Made by a program: the position numbers and the translations under genes. Positions 43,728-55,003 of a stretch of 64,000 bases of DNA are shown piece by piece. The stretch's first letter is position 1, and the number at the start of each line of letters is the position of its first letter. The DNA is taken from positions 116,595 to 180,594 of the forward strand of contig JBCBMY010000013.1 of NCBI GenBank assembly GCA_039822045.1. Reading direction: 5' to 3'. The notes under the pieces are model-generated. The model saw nothing but the letters and a program-made list of their open reading frames with translations, made no database searches and had not been told where the DNA came from. This DNA is from HLUCCA09 sp039822045 (GTDB lineage Bacteria > Pseudomonadota > Alphaproteobacteria > Rhodobacterales > Rhodobacteraceae).

Positions 43728-44333
43728 CTAGATCCAGGGGCGGGACTGAGCGGCAGCGGCCTCGAAACTGTCGATCGCCGCCACTTTCTCCAGCGACAGA
43801 CCGATATCGTCGAGCCCCTCAAGGAGACAGCGCTTGCGGAACGGTTCGACTTCGAAGGCGAAGACCGTGCCGTCCGAGGCCGTGATCGTCTGCGCCTCGA
43901 GATCCACGGTCATGCGGGCATTCGCACCCTTCTCGGCGTCTTGCATCAACGCGTCGACCTGCTCCTGGGGCAGAACGACCGGAAGGATGCCGTTCTTGAA
44001 GCAGTTGTTGAAGAAGATGTCGGCGAAGCTCGGCGCGATCACGCAGCGGATGCCGAAGTCCTTGATCGCCCAGGGCGCATGCTCGCGCGACGAGCCCGTT
44101 CCGAAGTTTTCGCCCGCGACCAGGATCTCGGCCGACCGGTAGGCCGGCTGGTTCAGCACGAAATCGGGGATCTCGTTGCCGTCATCGTCGTAGCGCATCT
44201 CGTCGAAGAGGTTCACGCCGAGGCCGGAGCGCTTGATCGTCTTCAGGAACTGCTTGGGGATGATCATGTCGGTGTCGACATTGATCAGGGGCAGGGGCGC
44301 GGCGATGCCGGTCAGCGTGGTGAACTTGTCCAT
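43728..44333 (-). CDS. leuD: 3-Isopropylmalate dehydratase small subunit
   Basis: LeuD forms isopropylmalate isomerase with LeuC. The 201-residue protein has the swivel-domain hallmarks: INVDTDMIIPKQFLKTIKRS, LVAGENFGTGSSREHAPWAI, FGIRCVIAPSFADIFFNNCF and NGILPVVLP. AAAGGAGAGG precedes the ATG. LeuC is not in the window; it presumably lies elsewhere on the chromosome. Confidence 0.96.
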   Translation of the reverse strand: MDKFTTLTGIAAPLPLINVDTDMIIPKQFLKTIKRSGLGVNLFDEMRYDDDGNEIPDFVLNQPAYRSAEILVAGENFGTGSSREHAPWAIKDFGIRCVIAPSFADIFFNNCFKNGILPVVLPQEQVDALMQDAEKGANARMTVDLEAQTITASDGTVFAFEVEPFRKRCLLEGLDDIGLSLEKVAAIDSFEAAAAQSRPWI

Positions 44334-44400
44334 GGGCCTCTCCTTTAAGTGCCTCGTCTAGTCCCTAGAGCGACCATCGACAAGTGTCGCACCGCGCCTG

Positions 44401-45135
44401 CTAAACCGGAAGCTGGGAGAGGATGGCGCGGGCCGCCGCAGCCGGGTCTGAGGACTGCCAGACCGGACGGCCCACAACGATATGGTCGGCGCCCGCCTCG
44501 AGCGCACCCGTGGGGGTGGCGACGCGCTTTTGGTCGCCGGCCGCAGCCCCGGTGGGGCGTACACCGGGGGTGACGATCAGTTTGTCCCGCGCCTCGGGCA
44601 GAGCGCGAATTGCGGCGGCCTCGTTGGGCGAGGCGATCACCCCGTCGGCGCCCGCAGCCAGGGCCCGGGCCGCGCGCTCGACCACGATATTCTGAATGTC
44701 GCCGGCCACGATCATGCCGTCGTCAAGGTCCGCGCGGTCGAGCGAGGTCAGAACGGTCACGGCCAGAATGCGCGTCGCTTGCCCGCCGCGGCCTTCCATC
44801 GCCGCACGCACCACGTGGGGGTCGCCATGGACGGTCAAGAAGTCGAGGTCGAACTGGCAAAGCCCGCGCACCGCCGCCTCAACCGTCGCGCCGATGTCAA
44901 AGAGCTTCATGTCGAGGAAGATGCGCTTGCCATGGGAGCCCTTGAGCTCGTTGGCCAGGGCCAGCCCGCCCCCGGTGAGCATGCCCAGTCCGATCTTGTA
45001 GAACGACACGGCGGGCCCGATCCGCTCGGCGAGCACCAGGCCGGAATGAGCATCGGCCACGTCAAGTGCCACAATCAGCCGGGCGTCCCCGTCGGCGGCG
45101 CCGGTCTGCTCTTGGTGCCCTGCGCGGCTTTGCAT
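44401..45135 (-). CDS. pyrF: Orotidine 5'-phosphate decarboxylase
   Basis: PyrF converts OMP to UMP. The 244-residue protein has the TIM-barrel motifs LIVALDVADAHSGLVLAERI, FYKIGLGML, the catalytic FLDMKLFDIGATVEAAV, LTVHGDP, VTVLTSLD and the C-terminal TPGVRP with DHIVVGRPVWQSSDP. AAGGGAG is upstream of the ATG. It is divergent from clpB. Confidence 0.96.
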   Translation of the reverse strand: MQSRAGHQEQTGAADGDARLIVALDVADAHSGLVLAERIGPAVSFYKIGLGMLTGGGLALANELKGSHGKRIFLDMKLFDIGATVEAAVRGLCQFDLDFLTVHGDPHVVRAAMEGRGGQATRILAVTVLTSLDRADLDDGMIVAGDIQNIVVERAARALAAGADGVIASPNEAAAIRALPEARDKLIVTPGVRPTGAAAGDQKRVATPTGALEAGADHIVVGRPVWQSSDPAAAARAILSQLPV

Positions 45136-45167
45136 CGGCGCGCTCCCTTCGGGTGGTTGCGCCCCTG

Positions 45168-45272
45168 ATGAAGGGCGGTGCGCGGCAGGTCAAGCGCACA
45201 CCGGTCAAGCACGTGCCCCCGCCGTGCGACTGCGGCCACGCGGCGCGCCCTTATTGCCGCAACCGGGCTTGA
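45168..45272 (+). CDS. Possible 34-residue Cys-rich peptide
   Basis: A short frame from ATG 45168 encodes a basic N-terminus (KGGARQVKRTPVKHV) and a Cys/His motif (CDCGHAARPYC). The compact CxCxH...C set could be a metal-binding knuckle. There is no convincing Shine-Dalgarno, and its stop overlaps the sigma-32 promoter of clpB. It may simply be leader sequence. Confidence 0.25.
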   Translation: MKGGARQVKRTPVKHVPPPCDCGHAARPYCRNRA

Positions 45273-45296
45273 GCCGGCGCCGGCCGTTCCCCATCT
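45268..45296 (+). promoter_or_regulatory. Sigma-32 (RpoH) heat-shock promoter for clpB
   Basis: CTTGAG (45268-45273) and CCCCATCT (45289-45296) are separated by 15 bp, a close match to the RpoH consensus. They lie about 80 bp before the clpB start, as expected for a heat-shock gene. Confidence 0.8.
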
Positions 45297-45377
45297 CCCT
45301 CCCGTAAGGCCCGCATCGGGCGCCTGCCGCTTTGCCGGGGGTGCCACACGCCGGGTGCTTTGGAAAAGGAGAGACCG

Positions 45378-47996
<2,619 letters not shown>

Positions 47997-48022
47997 TCCG
48001 CTCGTGGGTCGTCCAGGTTAAC

Positions 48023-48060
48023 GAAACGCCCCGCCGGTTTCGCGGCGGGGCGTTTCCTTT
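48023..48060 (+). terminator. Rho-independent terminator after clpB
   Basis: GAAACGCCCCGCC (48023-48035) pairs perfectly with GGCGGGGCGTTTC (48044-48056) around an 8-nt loop, followed by CTTT. The A/T flanks make it potentially bidirectional, also serving the leftward TRAP genes. Confidence 0.85.
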
Positions 48061-48107
48061 GAATGCCCAAGCACGGCTCGTCTGCAGCCGTCCCCGGCGA
48101 ACGGTCC

Positions 48108-49097
48108 CTAATCGGCCTGCAACGCCTCGACGAACGCGCTGGCCTCGATCCCGCTTGCGTCGGCATCGGCGATGATCTGGTCGACCACCGGCGCAATGGC
48201 CGCATCGAACCTCGCCGCCTCCTCTTCGGACAGGGCTATGACCTGCTTGCCCTCGGTCTCGGCAAAGGCCGCCAGCGCCTTGTCGGCGACAGCGAGCCAG
48301 GCTGCGTTGGCGTTGACCGACGCCTCGCGACCCGCCTCCAGCACGATCTCCTGATGCGCTTCCGACAGTTCGTCGAAGCTGTCGCGGTTCATGATCAGGA
48401 AGAACTCCGAGATCGTCGTCTCCATTCCCATCGTGATGTGGCTGGTGACCTCGGCGAGCTTGAACGCGCCCAGCGTCGTGGCGTCGATCATCGCGCCATC
48501 GATCACGCCGGTCTGCATGGCATTGTAGATCTCGGGCGCCGGCATCGACACGGGCGTGGCGCCCCAGGCCTCGACCACGAGGCCCGCGTTGCGCGACGGC
48601 ACCCGTACCTTCAGGCCCTGCAGATCGTCGAGTGTCGCAACCGGCGTTTCGGCCATCAGAAGAAGGTTCGGCGCGTTGTTCCACAGCCCCACCAGCACGA
48701 CGCGGCGATACTCGTCGGCGAGCATGTCGAGATTGGCGAGCATGCTGGCGGTGCCGGTCTCGGGGGTGATCACGCCCGGCAGCTCGGTCAGCAGCGTCTT
48801 GGGAAAGGTAGAAGCGGTGTAGCCCGGCAGACCAAACGCGATATCGGCCACGCCATCGACCACGCGGTTATACTGCTCAAGCGGCCCGGGCCCAAGTTCG
48901 CCCCCCATATACATCGTCACGGTCACCTCGCCGCCCGTCTTCTCGGCGATGGTCTCGGCGAAGGGCTTGTAGGCTGCCTCGATCACGAAATGCGTGGGCG
49001 GCTGGAAATCGGCCAGCTTCAGTTCGCTGGCATTGGCCAGCGGCGCCGCAAGCACAAGGGCAGTGGCAAGGGCGGCCGTCAGGGCTCTGAGTGTCAT
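48108..49097 (-). CDS. TRAP transporter substrate-binding protein (DctP)
   Basis: The 329-residue periplasmic protein has a signal peptide (RALTAALATALVLAAPLANA) and the DctP fold (LADFQPPTHFVIEAAYKPFA, MYMGGELGPGPLEQYNRVVD, LQGLKVRVPSRNAGLVVEAW, PAPEIYNAMQTGVIDGAM). It ends a Q-M-P order on the minus strand. GGAGG lies eight bases upstream of the ATG. Its nearness to the aromatic-acid operon suggests an aromatic or related carboxylate ligand, an inference only. Confidence 0.92.
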   Translation of the reverse strand: MTLRALTAALATALVLAAPLANASELKLADFQPPTHFVIEAAYKPFAETIAEKTGGEVTVTMYMGGELGPGPLEQYNRVVDGVADIAFGLPGYTASTFPKTLLTELPGVITPETGTASMLANLDMLADEYRRVVLVGLWNNAPNLLLMAETPVATLDDLQGLKVRVPSRNAGLVVEAWGATPVSMPAPEIYNAMQTGVIDGAMIDATTLGAFKLAEVTSHITMGMETTISEFFLIMNRDSFDELSEAHQEIVLEAGREASVNANAAWLAVADKALAAFAETEGKQVIALSEEEAARFDAAIAPVVDQIIADADASGIEASAFVEALQAD

Positions 49098-49202
49098 CCG
49101 GGTGTCCTCCTCTATCGGATGGTGTGGGGCAGGGCCGGCATGGGCCGCCGGGCGGGCCAGGCGGCATAGCGGGCGGGCGGACGTCTCGCGCAATCATCGC
49201 GG

Positions 49203-50507
49203 TCATCCGAACATCGAGTTTGGCAGGAGCAGGGCGATGCCGGGCACTGCAATGATCATCAGCAGCCCGATGACCATGGCGATCAGGAACGGAAAGACGC
49301 CGACAAAGATGGTGGATAGCGGCACATCGCCGGCCACCCCGCGCACGACGAACACGTTCAGGCCCACCGGCGGCGTGATCATCCCCATCTCGATCACGAT
49401 CACCGCAACAACACCGAACCAGATCGGATCAAACCCCAGGCCGGTAATCACTGGAAAGACAACGGGAATGGTAATGACGAGCATCGACAGCCCGTCCATG
49501 AACATCCCCAGCAGCAAATAGGCCAGGATGATGATGCTCAGCGTGCCATAGGCGCCAAGGCCGAGCGCCCCCAGACCTTCGCCCAGCGTCGCCGGTATTC
49601 GCGTGATGGCGAAGAACGGGTTCAGGACGTTGGCGCCGATCACAATCGCATAGAGCATGGCCGACGTGGCGAGTGTGCTGAGAATGGCCGTGCGAAAGCC
49701 CTCTCGGCTCAGCCTCCGCCGGGCGATAGCCAGGATCAGCACCAGCGCCGCTCCGATGCCCGACGCTTCCACCGGGGTGAAGACCCCGCCATAGATCCCC
49801 CCGATGGACAGAAAGATCACCAGAATGAGCGGCCCTGCATCCGCCAGCACCCTTACCCGCTCGGCCAGCGCCACCGGGGCCCCGCGCGGGCCGGCCGTTG
49901 GGTCGCGGACCGAGATGAGCCAAATGGCCGTGATGAAGAGCGCGGTCAAAAGCAGGCCCGGCAGCACCCCGGCCATGAAGAGCCGCCCGATCGATTGCTC
50001 GGTCAGGATGGCATAGATCACGAACCCGGTGGATGGCGGGATGAGGAACCCCAGCGTCCCGCCCGCCGCGATGGAGCCGGTCGAAAGGCTCGGCGCATAG
50101 CCCAACCGCTTCATCTCGGGCAGGGCCACCTTACCCAGCGTCACCGCCGTGGCGACGGAGGAGCCCGACACGGCGGCGAAGACGGCGCAGCCCAGCACCG
50201 ATGCCGAAGCGAGCCCGCCGCGAAACCGCCCGACCCAGGCGAACGCGGCGTCATAGAGTCCGCGGCTGAAGCCTGCGGCCGACGCGATGTTGCCGAGCAG
50301 CACAAACATCGGAACCACGATCAGGTTGTAGTTCGAGACAGCCGAGTAGCTTTCGGTGAGCACCATGCCGCTCGCGCTGCGCAGGCCCTCCAGCGCCCAA
50401 TAGCCGAAGAACCCAACGCTCATCATCGCAAAGGCAACGGGGGTCCGCAGGATAAGCAGGGCGAAGAGGCAGGCGATTCCCACAAGGCCTGCTGTGACCG
50501 GCGCCAT
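49203..50507 (-). CDS. TRAP transporter large permease (DctM)
   Basis: The ~434-residue protein has about 12 spans with family motifs NYNLIVVPMFVLLGNIASAA, SGSSVATAVTLGKVALPEMK, GGTLGFLIPPSTGFVIYAIL and LLGMFMDGLSMLVITIPVVF. The ATG at 50507 overlaps the stop of the small permease (TGATG), implying coupling. Confidence 0.93.
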   Translation of the reverse strand: MAPVTAGLVGIACLFALLILRTPVAFAMMSVGFFGYWALEGLRSASGMVLTESYSAVSNYNLIVVPMFVLLGNIASAAGFSRGLYDAAFAWVGRFRGGLASASVLGCAVFAAVSGSSVATAVTLGKVALPEMKRLGYAPSLSTGSIAAGGTLGFLIPPSTGFVIYAILTEQSIGRLFMAGVLPGLLLTALFITAIWLISVRDPTAGPRGAPVALAERVRVLADAGPLILVIFLSIGGIYGGVFTPVEASGIGAALVLILAIARRRLSREGFRTAILSTLATSAMLYAIVIGANVLNPFFAITRIPATLGEGLGALGLGAYGTLSIIILAYLLLGMFMDGLSMLVITIPVVFPVITGLGFDPIWFGVVAVIVIEMGMITPPVGLNVFVVRGVAGDVPLSTIFVGVFPFLIAMVIGLLMIIAVPGIALLLPNSMFG

Positions 50508-51013
50508 CACCTTGGGCCCCGCTGCATCAGCACCACCAGCTGCAACGCGAAGATCAAAACGCACAGGGCCGTGCCTGCGGCGAGGATGGCGTAGAACGGC
50601 CAGATCGGGATGCGGAGCATGTTGGTGACATCGCTCCACTCCCACGCGTCGAGCGCCTTCAGAAGTGCCCTGCGGCTCAGGATCGCCAGCACGAACCCCG
50701 ACAGCACGCGCGAGAGGATGTCACCGGCAAACCGCCCCCACCGGCCGAGGGCCCCCTCGAGCACGTCGACGGCCACGTGGCCACTCTGCGCCGTGCAGTA
50801 AGGAAGGGAGCACATCACAAGGGCGACCGCCGTCAATTGCACGATCTCGTTGACCCCCAGAAGAGGGGCGGAGAAGGCATAGCGCATCACAACGCCGGCG
50901 GTGACGATGGCAAGGATCGCAAGCAGGCACATGCCGCCGATCGCGGCGAGATACAGGGTCACGCGGTCGAGCCGTTCGCTCCATGTCATAGGGGCGCGCG
51001 TCGCCGACCGCAT
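50507..51013 (-). CDS. TRAP transporter small permease (DctQ)
   Basis: The 168-residue membrane protein has four spans and the DctQ pattern (VTLYLAAIGGMCLLAILAIV, VVMRYAFSAPLLGVNEIVQL, YCTAQSGHVAVDVLEGALGR). The start ATG at 51013 follows GGGAGG. It lies about 110 bp downstream of the double-HTH LysR gene on the same strand. Confidence 0.92.
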   Translation of the reverse strand: MRSATRAPMTWSERLDRVTLYLAAIGGMCLLAILAIVTAGVVMRYAFSAPLLGVNEIVQLTAVALVMCSLPYCTAQSGHVAVDVLEGALGRWGRFAGDILSRVLSGFVLAILSRRALLKALDAWEWSDVTNMLRIPIWPFYAILAAGTALCVLIFALQLVVLMQRGPR

Positions 51014-51123
51014 GTTGTCCCTCCCGCCACTGGCCGGCGCTCGGCGCCCGCCACGTGCGGTATGGATACCTGCGCGGCCCTGGCCCGACCAATTCAAAGG
51101 CGGCGGGCAGAGATAAGCTCAGG

Positions 51124-52428
51124 CTATTGCACGAGGTCTCGCGCGGTCTCGCGCAGGAGGTCGAGCAAAAGGGTCTGCGCCACCGTCGGCGCCCATCCCA
51201 CGCGATAGGTCAGCCCGATGGGCCGCCCGCGCCATGTCATGTCCGCTGTCACTTCCTCCACCAGGCCTTGGCGCAGTTCAGCCTGGGCCTGGGCGCTCGA
51301 GATGCAGCCCAAGTGATCGCTGTTGCCGAGGATCTCGCGCATCAGAAGGATCGAACCGGCCTCGATGATGCTCTGCGGCGCGCCGCCCTCGCCGAAGAAT
51401 GCGTCGAACTGTGCGCGCGCGGGCGTTCCCGGCCGCGGCACCACCCAATTGCATGCGCGCAGCATCTCGCGTGACACGCTGGGTTGGCCCACGAGCGGGT
51501 GATGCCGCCCCGCGAGGATCGCCAGGCCATCGTCGAAGAGCCGCTCCTGCACGATGTCCTCAATCGGAGCGGGATAGCGCAGGGCGCCAACGATCACGTC
51601 GATCTCTCCCCGCCGAAGCCCGCTAAGCAACTCGCCATACCGGCCGTCGATCACAGTCACTGTCTGGCGCGGTCGCTGCCTGTGGAAGGCCACCAGCGCC
51701 TGCGGCAGAAGCACGGACCGCGAAAGCGGCAGCGAGCCGACCACGATCCGGCCGGCGTTTCCGCCATCGATCTCGGCGAGATCTGCTTCCGCCTGATCGA
51801 ATTCCCGGAAGGCCAGCATGACCGCTTGCACCAGAGCTCGGGTGCGGCGCGCGGGCACGAGCCCATAGGATGTGCGTTCAAACAGGGTGCGGCCGGCCTC
51901 CTTTTCCAGCTGCGAGATCGCGCGGTGCACAGTCGGCTGCGCCAGGTTCAGCCGCCGGGCTGCCAGCGTGAAGTTCTCGGTCTCGAATGCGGCCACCAGC
52001 GCCTGCAACTGTGCCGTGGTTGCCGTGAGCGTGAGGCGCGGCGACACATCGGCCAGAGCCGGGTCCAACAGATCGAATGCCCGGCGTACCCGGGCCGTGA
52101 GCGCCTCACCTCGAGCAGTAGCGAACACACCGTGCCGCGTACGGTCGAAGAGCGCGCCGCCATGGTACCGCTCGAGCTTGCCAATGGCCTGGCTGACGGC
52201 GGGCTGCGAAAAGTGCGACTGTTCCGCGGCCTGCGTCAGCGATCCGGTGTTGGCCACGGCCACGAGAAGGCGGAGATGCCGCAGATTGCGCGCCGTCACA
52301 GCCGATGGCCCGAGCGCACTTCGGCCTCCGGTTCCGCCATGGATTTCAGCGTGGTCCGAATTGGTCGCATCCTTCGTCTGATACCGTGCTCGACTTGCCG
52401 TCTGACCGTCAGGCTCTTCCCCCGCCAT
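51124..52428 (-). CDS. LysR-type regulator with two tandem HTH domains
   Basis: The frame encodes two successive LysR winged helices: LRLLVAVANTGSLTQAAEQS, HFSQPAVSQAIGKLERYHGG (about residues 48-110) and VAAFETENFTLAARRLNLAQ, PTVHRAISQLEKEAGRTLFE (about 140-200). One LysR substrate-binding domain follows (GRIVVGSLPLSRSVLLPQAL, EIDVIVGALRYP). This doubled architecture is rare but known in some aromatic-catabolism regulators. The start is uncertain: ATG 52428 lacks a good Shine-Dalgarno, and GTG 52299 would remove a disordered N-terminus. It is divergent from the galB-like operon and probably senses an aromatic intermediate. Confidence 0.9.
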   Translation of the reverse strand: MAGEEPDGQTASRARYQTKDATNSDHAEIHGGTGGRSALGPSAVTARNLRHLRLLVAVANTGSLTQAAEQSHFSQPAVSQAIGKLERYHGGALFDRTRHGVFATARGEALTARVRRAFDLLDPALADVSPRLTLTATTAQLQALVAAFETENFTLAARRLNLAQPTVHRAISQLEKEAGRTLFERTSYGLVPARRTRALVQAVMLAFREFDQAEADLAEIDGGNAGRIVVGSLPLSRSVLLPQALVAFHRQRPRQTVTVIDGRYGELLSGLRRGEIDVIVGALRYPAPIEDIVQERLFDDGLAILAGRHHPLVGQPSVSREMLRACNWVVPRPGTPARAQFDAFFGEGGAPQSIIEAGSILLMREILGNSDHLGCISSAQAQAELRQGLVEEVTADMTWRGRPIGLTYRVGWAPTVAQTLLLDLLRETARDLVQ

Positions 52429-52519
52429 AGCAAGAACTTATGATGGCGGCCTGGCTTTCAAGTTGTCGACATTGCCAACGTCATGAAATGACCTGGGCAC
52501 GCACAGGGGAGGAGGCCCC

Positions 52520-53251
52520 ATGACGACGACGCAAACCGCCTTGGTGATCTCGGCTCACGCGGCGGACTTTGTGTGGCGCTGCGGCGGTGCCATCGCCCTC
52601 CACCAAGAGCGGGGATACGAGGTCACCATCGCGTGTCTGTCCTATGGCGAGCGGGGGGAAAGCGCGCGGCTCTGGAAAGAGGGCAAGACCCTCAATGAGA
52701 TCAAGGCGAACCGCCGCACCGAAGCCGAAAAGGCCGCGGCTGCGCTCGATGCGCACGACATCCAGTTTTTCGATCTCGGGGACTACCCGCTCACTCTCGG
52801 GCCCGACGCGCAGGCGCGTGTCGTCGACCTGATCCGAGCCGTTCAGCCGCGTTTCATGCTAAGCCACTCGCAGTACGACCCCTACAACACCGACCATATG
52901 CGCACGACGGAGTTCGTGTTGACGTGCCGTATGGTCGCCCAGGCCTGGGGCCACAATCCCGGAGAAACCGTGCTTGGCGCGCCGCAGCTCTATCTCTTCG
53001 AGCCGCACCAGACCGAGCAGATGGGGTGGAAACCCGATACGTTCCTCGACATCACGGCGGTATGGGAGAAGAAGCGCGCCGCCATCGAATGCATGGAGGG
53101 CCAGCACCATCTGTGGGACTTCTACACCAACGTCGCCGAGAACCGGGCCAACCACTTTCGCCGCAACTCCGGCGGGCAGGCCGGGGGGCGGCATGCGAAG
53201 TACGCCGAGGCGTTTCAGTCGGTGTTTCCGCGCACGGTGGACGAACTCTGA
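52520..53251 (+). CDS. galB: PIG-L-type 4-oxalomesaconate hydratase (GalB-like)
   Basis: The 243-residue protein is a zinc-dependent PIG-L/LmbE-family member. It has VISAHAADFVWRCGGAIALH, where the usual AHPDD becomes AHAAD as in GalB hydratases, then LSYGERGESARLW, LSHSQYDPYNTDHMRTTEFV and the C-terminal HHLWDFYTNVAENRANHFRR. GalB hydrates 4-oxalomesaconate to 4-carboxy-4-hydroxy-2-oxoadipate in gallate/protocatechuate catabolism. The neighbouring aldolase and tautomerase genes support this reading over a sugar deacetylase. GGGAGGAGG precedes the ATG. Confidence 0.88.
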   Translation: MTTTQTALVISAHAADFVWRCGGAIALHQERGYEVTIACLSYGERGESARLWKEGKTLNEIKANRRTEAEKAAAALDAHDIQFFDLGDYPLTLGPDAQARVVDLIRAVQPRFMLSHSQYDPYNTDHMRTTEFVLTCRMVAQAWGHNPGETVLGAPQLYLFEPHQTEQMGWKPDTFLDITAVWEKKRAAIECMEGQHHLWDFYTNVAENRANHFRRNSGGQAGGRHAKYAEAFQSVFPRTVDEL

Positions 53252-53925
53252 TGCAACACGTCGTCGTCCAGACCGTCGAAAGGGCCGACCCCGCCACAAT
53301 CGATGCGCTCGCCGCATGCGGTGTGGCGACGGTACATGAGGCGCAGGGGCGCCGCGGCCTGCTCGCTGCCCATATGCGGCCGATCTATGCCGGGGCCCGG
53401 GTGGCCGGCTCGGCGGTCACGATCTCTGCGGCACCGGCCGACAACTGGATGGTCCATGTCGCCATCGAACAGGTTCGCGAGGGCGACATCCTTGTCCTCG
53501 CGCCGACCTCGCCCTCGGATGCCGGCTATTTCGGCGATCTGCTCGCCACCTCGGCAATGGCACGGGGCTGCCGTGGACTGATCATCGATGCCGGCGTGCG
53601 TGACGTTCGCGAACTGACCGAGATGGGCTTTCCTGTCTGGTCCAAGGCGATCTCTGCCCAAGGCACAGTGAAGGAGACGCTGGGCTCGGTGAACGTGCCG
53701 ATCGTTTGTGCCAATGCGGTCGTCAATGCGGGCGATGTGATCGTGGCCGATGATGATGGCGTGTGCGTGGTGCGCCGCGACGAGGCCCGGGACGTTCTGG
53801 CAAGGGCGCACGCCCGCGAGGCCGCCGAAGAGGCCAAGCGCAAGCGTCTGGCGGCCGGGGAACTTGGGCTCGACATTTATCAGATGCGCGCGCGGCTGGC
53901 GGACAAGGGCCTGAAGTATGTCTGA
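53251..53925 (+). CDS. galC: 4-Carboxy-4-hydroxy-2-oxoadipate aldolase (RraA-like, GalC/LigK)
   Basis: The 224-residue protein is an RraA-fold class II aldolase: TVHEAQGRRGLLAAHMRPIY, GSAVTISAAPADNWMVHVAI, LATSAMARGCRGLIIDAGVR, DVRELTEMGFPVWSKAISAQ and IVADDDGVCVV. The R-D pair and downstream Asp match the metal/pyruvate site. It splits 4-carboxy-4-hydroxy-2-oxoadipate into pyruvate and oxaloacetate and can decarboxylate oxaloacetate. The ATG overlaps the hydratase stop (TGATG). Confidence 0.9.
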   Translation: MQHVVVQTVERADPATIDALAACGVATVHEAQGRRGLLAAHMRPIYAGARVAGSAVTISAAPADNWMVHVAIEQVREGDILVLAPTSPSDAGYFGDLLATSAMARGCRGLIIDAGVRDVRELTEMGFPVWSKAISAQGTVKETLGSVNVPIVCANAVVNAGDVIVADDDGVCVVRRDEARDVLARAHAREAAEEAKRKRLAAGELGLDIYQMRARLADKGLKYV

Positions 53926-55003
53926 GGGCGTGCGCTGCATGTGGATGCGCGGGGGCACGTCGAAGGGCGGCTACTTTCTCGCCTCCGACCTGCCGTCGGC
54001 GCCGGCCGAGCGCGACGCGCTCCTCCTGCGGATTATGGGCTCGCCCGATCCCCGCCAGATCGACGGGATGGGAGGCGCCGATCCCCTCACGTCAAAGGTT
54101 GCGGTGGTCAAACCCTCCGATCGGCCAGGCGTCGATGTCGACTACCTGTTCCTGCAAGTCTTCGTCGATCAGCCGGTTGTGACCGGTGCCCAGAACTGTG
54201 GGAACATTCTGGCCGGGGTCGCGCCCTTTGCCATCGAGCGCGGCCTGGTGCCCGCGACGGGCGCAGAGACGCCCGTGACGATCTGCATGGAAAACAGTGG
54301 CCAGATCGCGCGCGCATGCGTGCAAACCCGGGGCTGCACCGTGAGGTACGGCGGCTGCGCCCGGATCGACGGCGTGCCTGGGACGGCGGCTGCCGTGCCG
54401 ATCGAGTTCATGGATACGGCCGGATCGACCTGTGGCGCCCTGCTGCCGACCGGGACTCCCGTCGATCTCGTCGACGGAGTTGCGGTGACGATGATCGACA
54501 ACGGTATGCCCTGCGTCGTGCTGCGGGCCGCTGACATGGGCATCTCGGGAGACGAGGCGCCCGAGACACTGGAGGCGCACGCCGGGCTGCCCGAACGGCT
54601 GGAACGGCTTCGCCTGGCCTGTGGCCCGCTGATGAACCTCGGTGATGTGCGCGAGAAATCGGTGCCCAAGATGACCATGGTCAGTGCGCCCCAGTACGGC
54701 GGGACGATCTCGACGCGTACCTTCATCCCCCATCGCTGTCACAAGACAATCGGCGTTCTCGGCGCGGTCAGCGTGGCAACGGCCTGTCTGCTTGAGGGGT
54801 CGCCGGCGCATGCGCTGGCCCAAGATGGAACGGGGAAGATCCGCCAGATGTCGATCGAGCATCCCGGCGGCCGAATGATCGTTGTCGCGCGCCTGGCCGA
54901 CGACGGCACGATGGAGAGCGCCGCCATCCTCCGCACGGCACGCAAGCTGATGGATGGCCTCGTGTTCCCGTCAGACCCGACAGCTCCGGAGGACATGCCA
55001 TGA
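53918..55003 (+). CDS. galD: 4-Oxalomesaconate tautomerase (GalD/PrpF family)
   Basis: The 361-residue protein has the PrpF/GalD motifs CMWMRGGTSKGGYFLASDLP, GMGGADPLTSKVAVV, GAQNCGNILAGVAPFAIERG, LTSK-type loops, and GGTISTRTFIPHRCHKTIGV. These proteins isomerise the keto form of 4-oxalomesaconate to the enol, providing the hydratase substrate. It overlaps the aldolase gene by eight bases, so the three enzymes are coupled. Confidence 0.92.
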   Translation: MSEGVRCMWMRGGTSKGGYFLASDLPSAPAERDALLLRIMGSPDPRQIDGMGGADPLTSKVAVVKPSDRPGVDVDYLFLQVFVDQPVVTGAQNCGNILAGVAPFAIERGLVPATGAETPVTICMENSGQIARACVQTRGCTVRYGGCARIDGVPGTAAAVPIEFMDTAGSTCGALLPTGTPVDLVDGVAVTMIDNGMPCVVLRAADMGISGDEAPETLEAHAGLPERLERLRLACGPLMNLGDVREKSVPKMTMVSAPQYGGTISTRTFIPHRCHKTIGVLGAVSVATACLLEGSPAHALAQDGTGKIRQMSIEHPGGRMIVVARLADDGTMESAAILRTARKLMDGLVFPSDPTAPEDMP

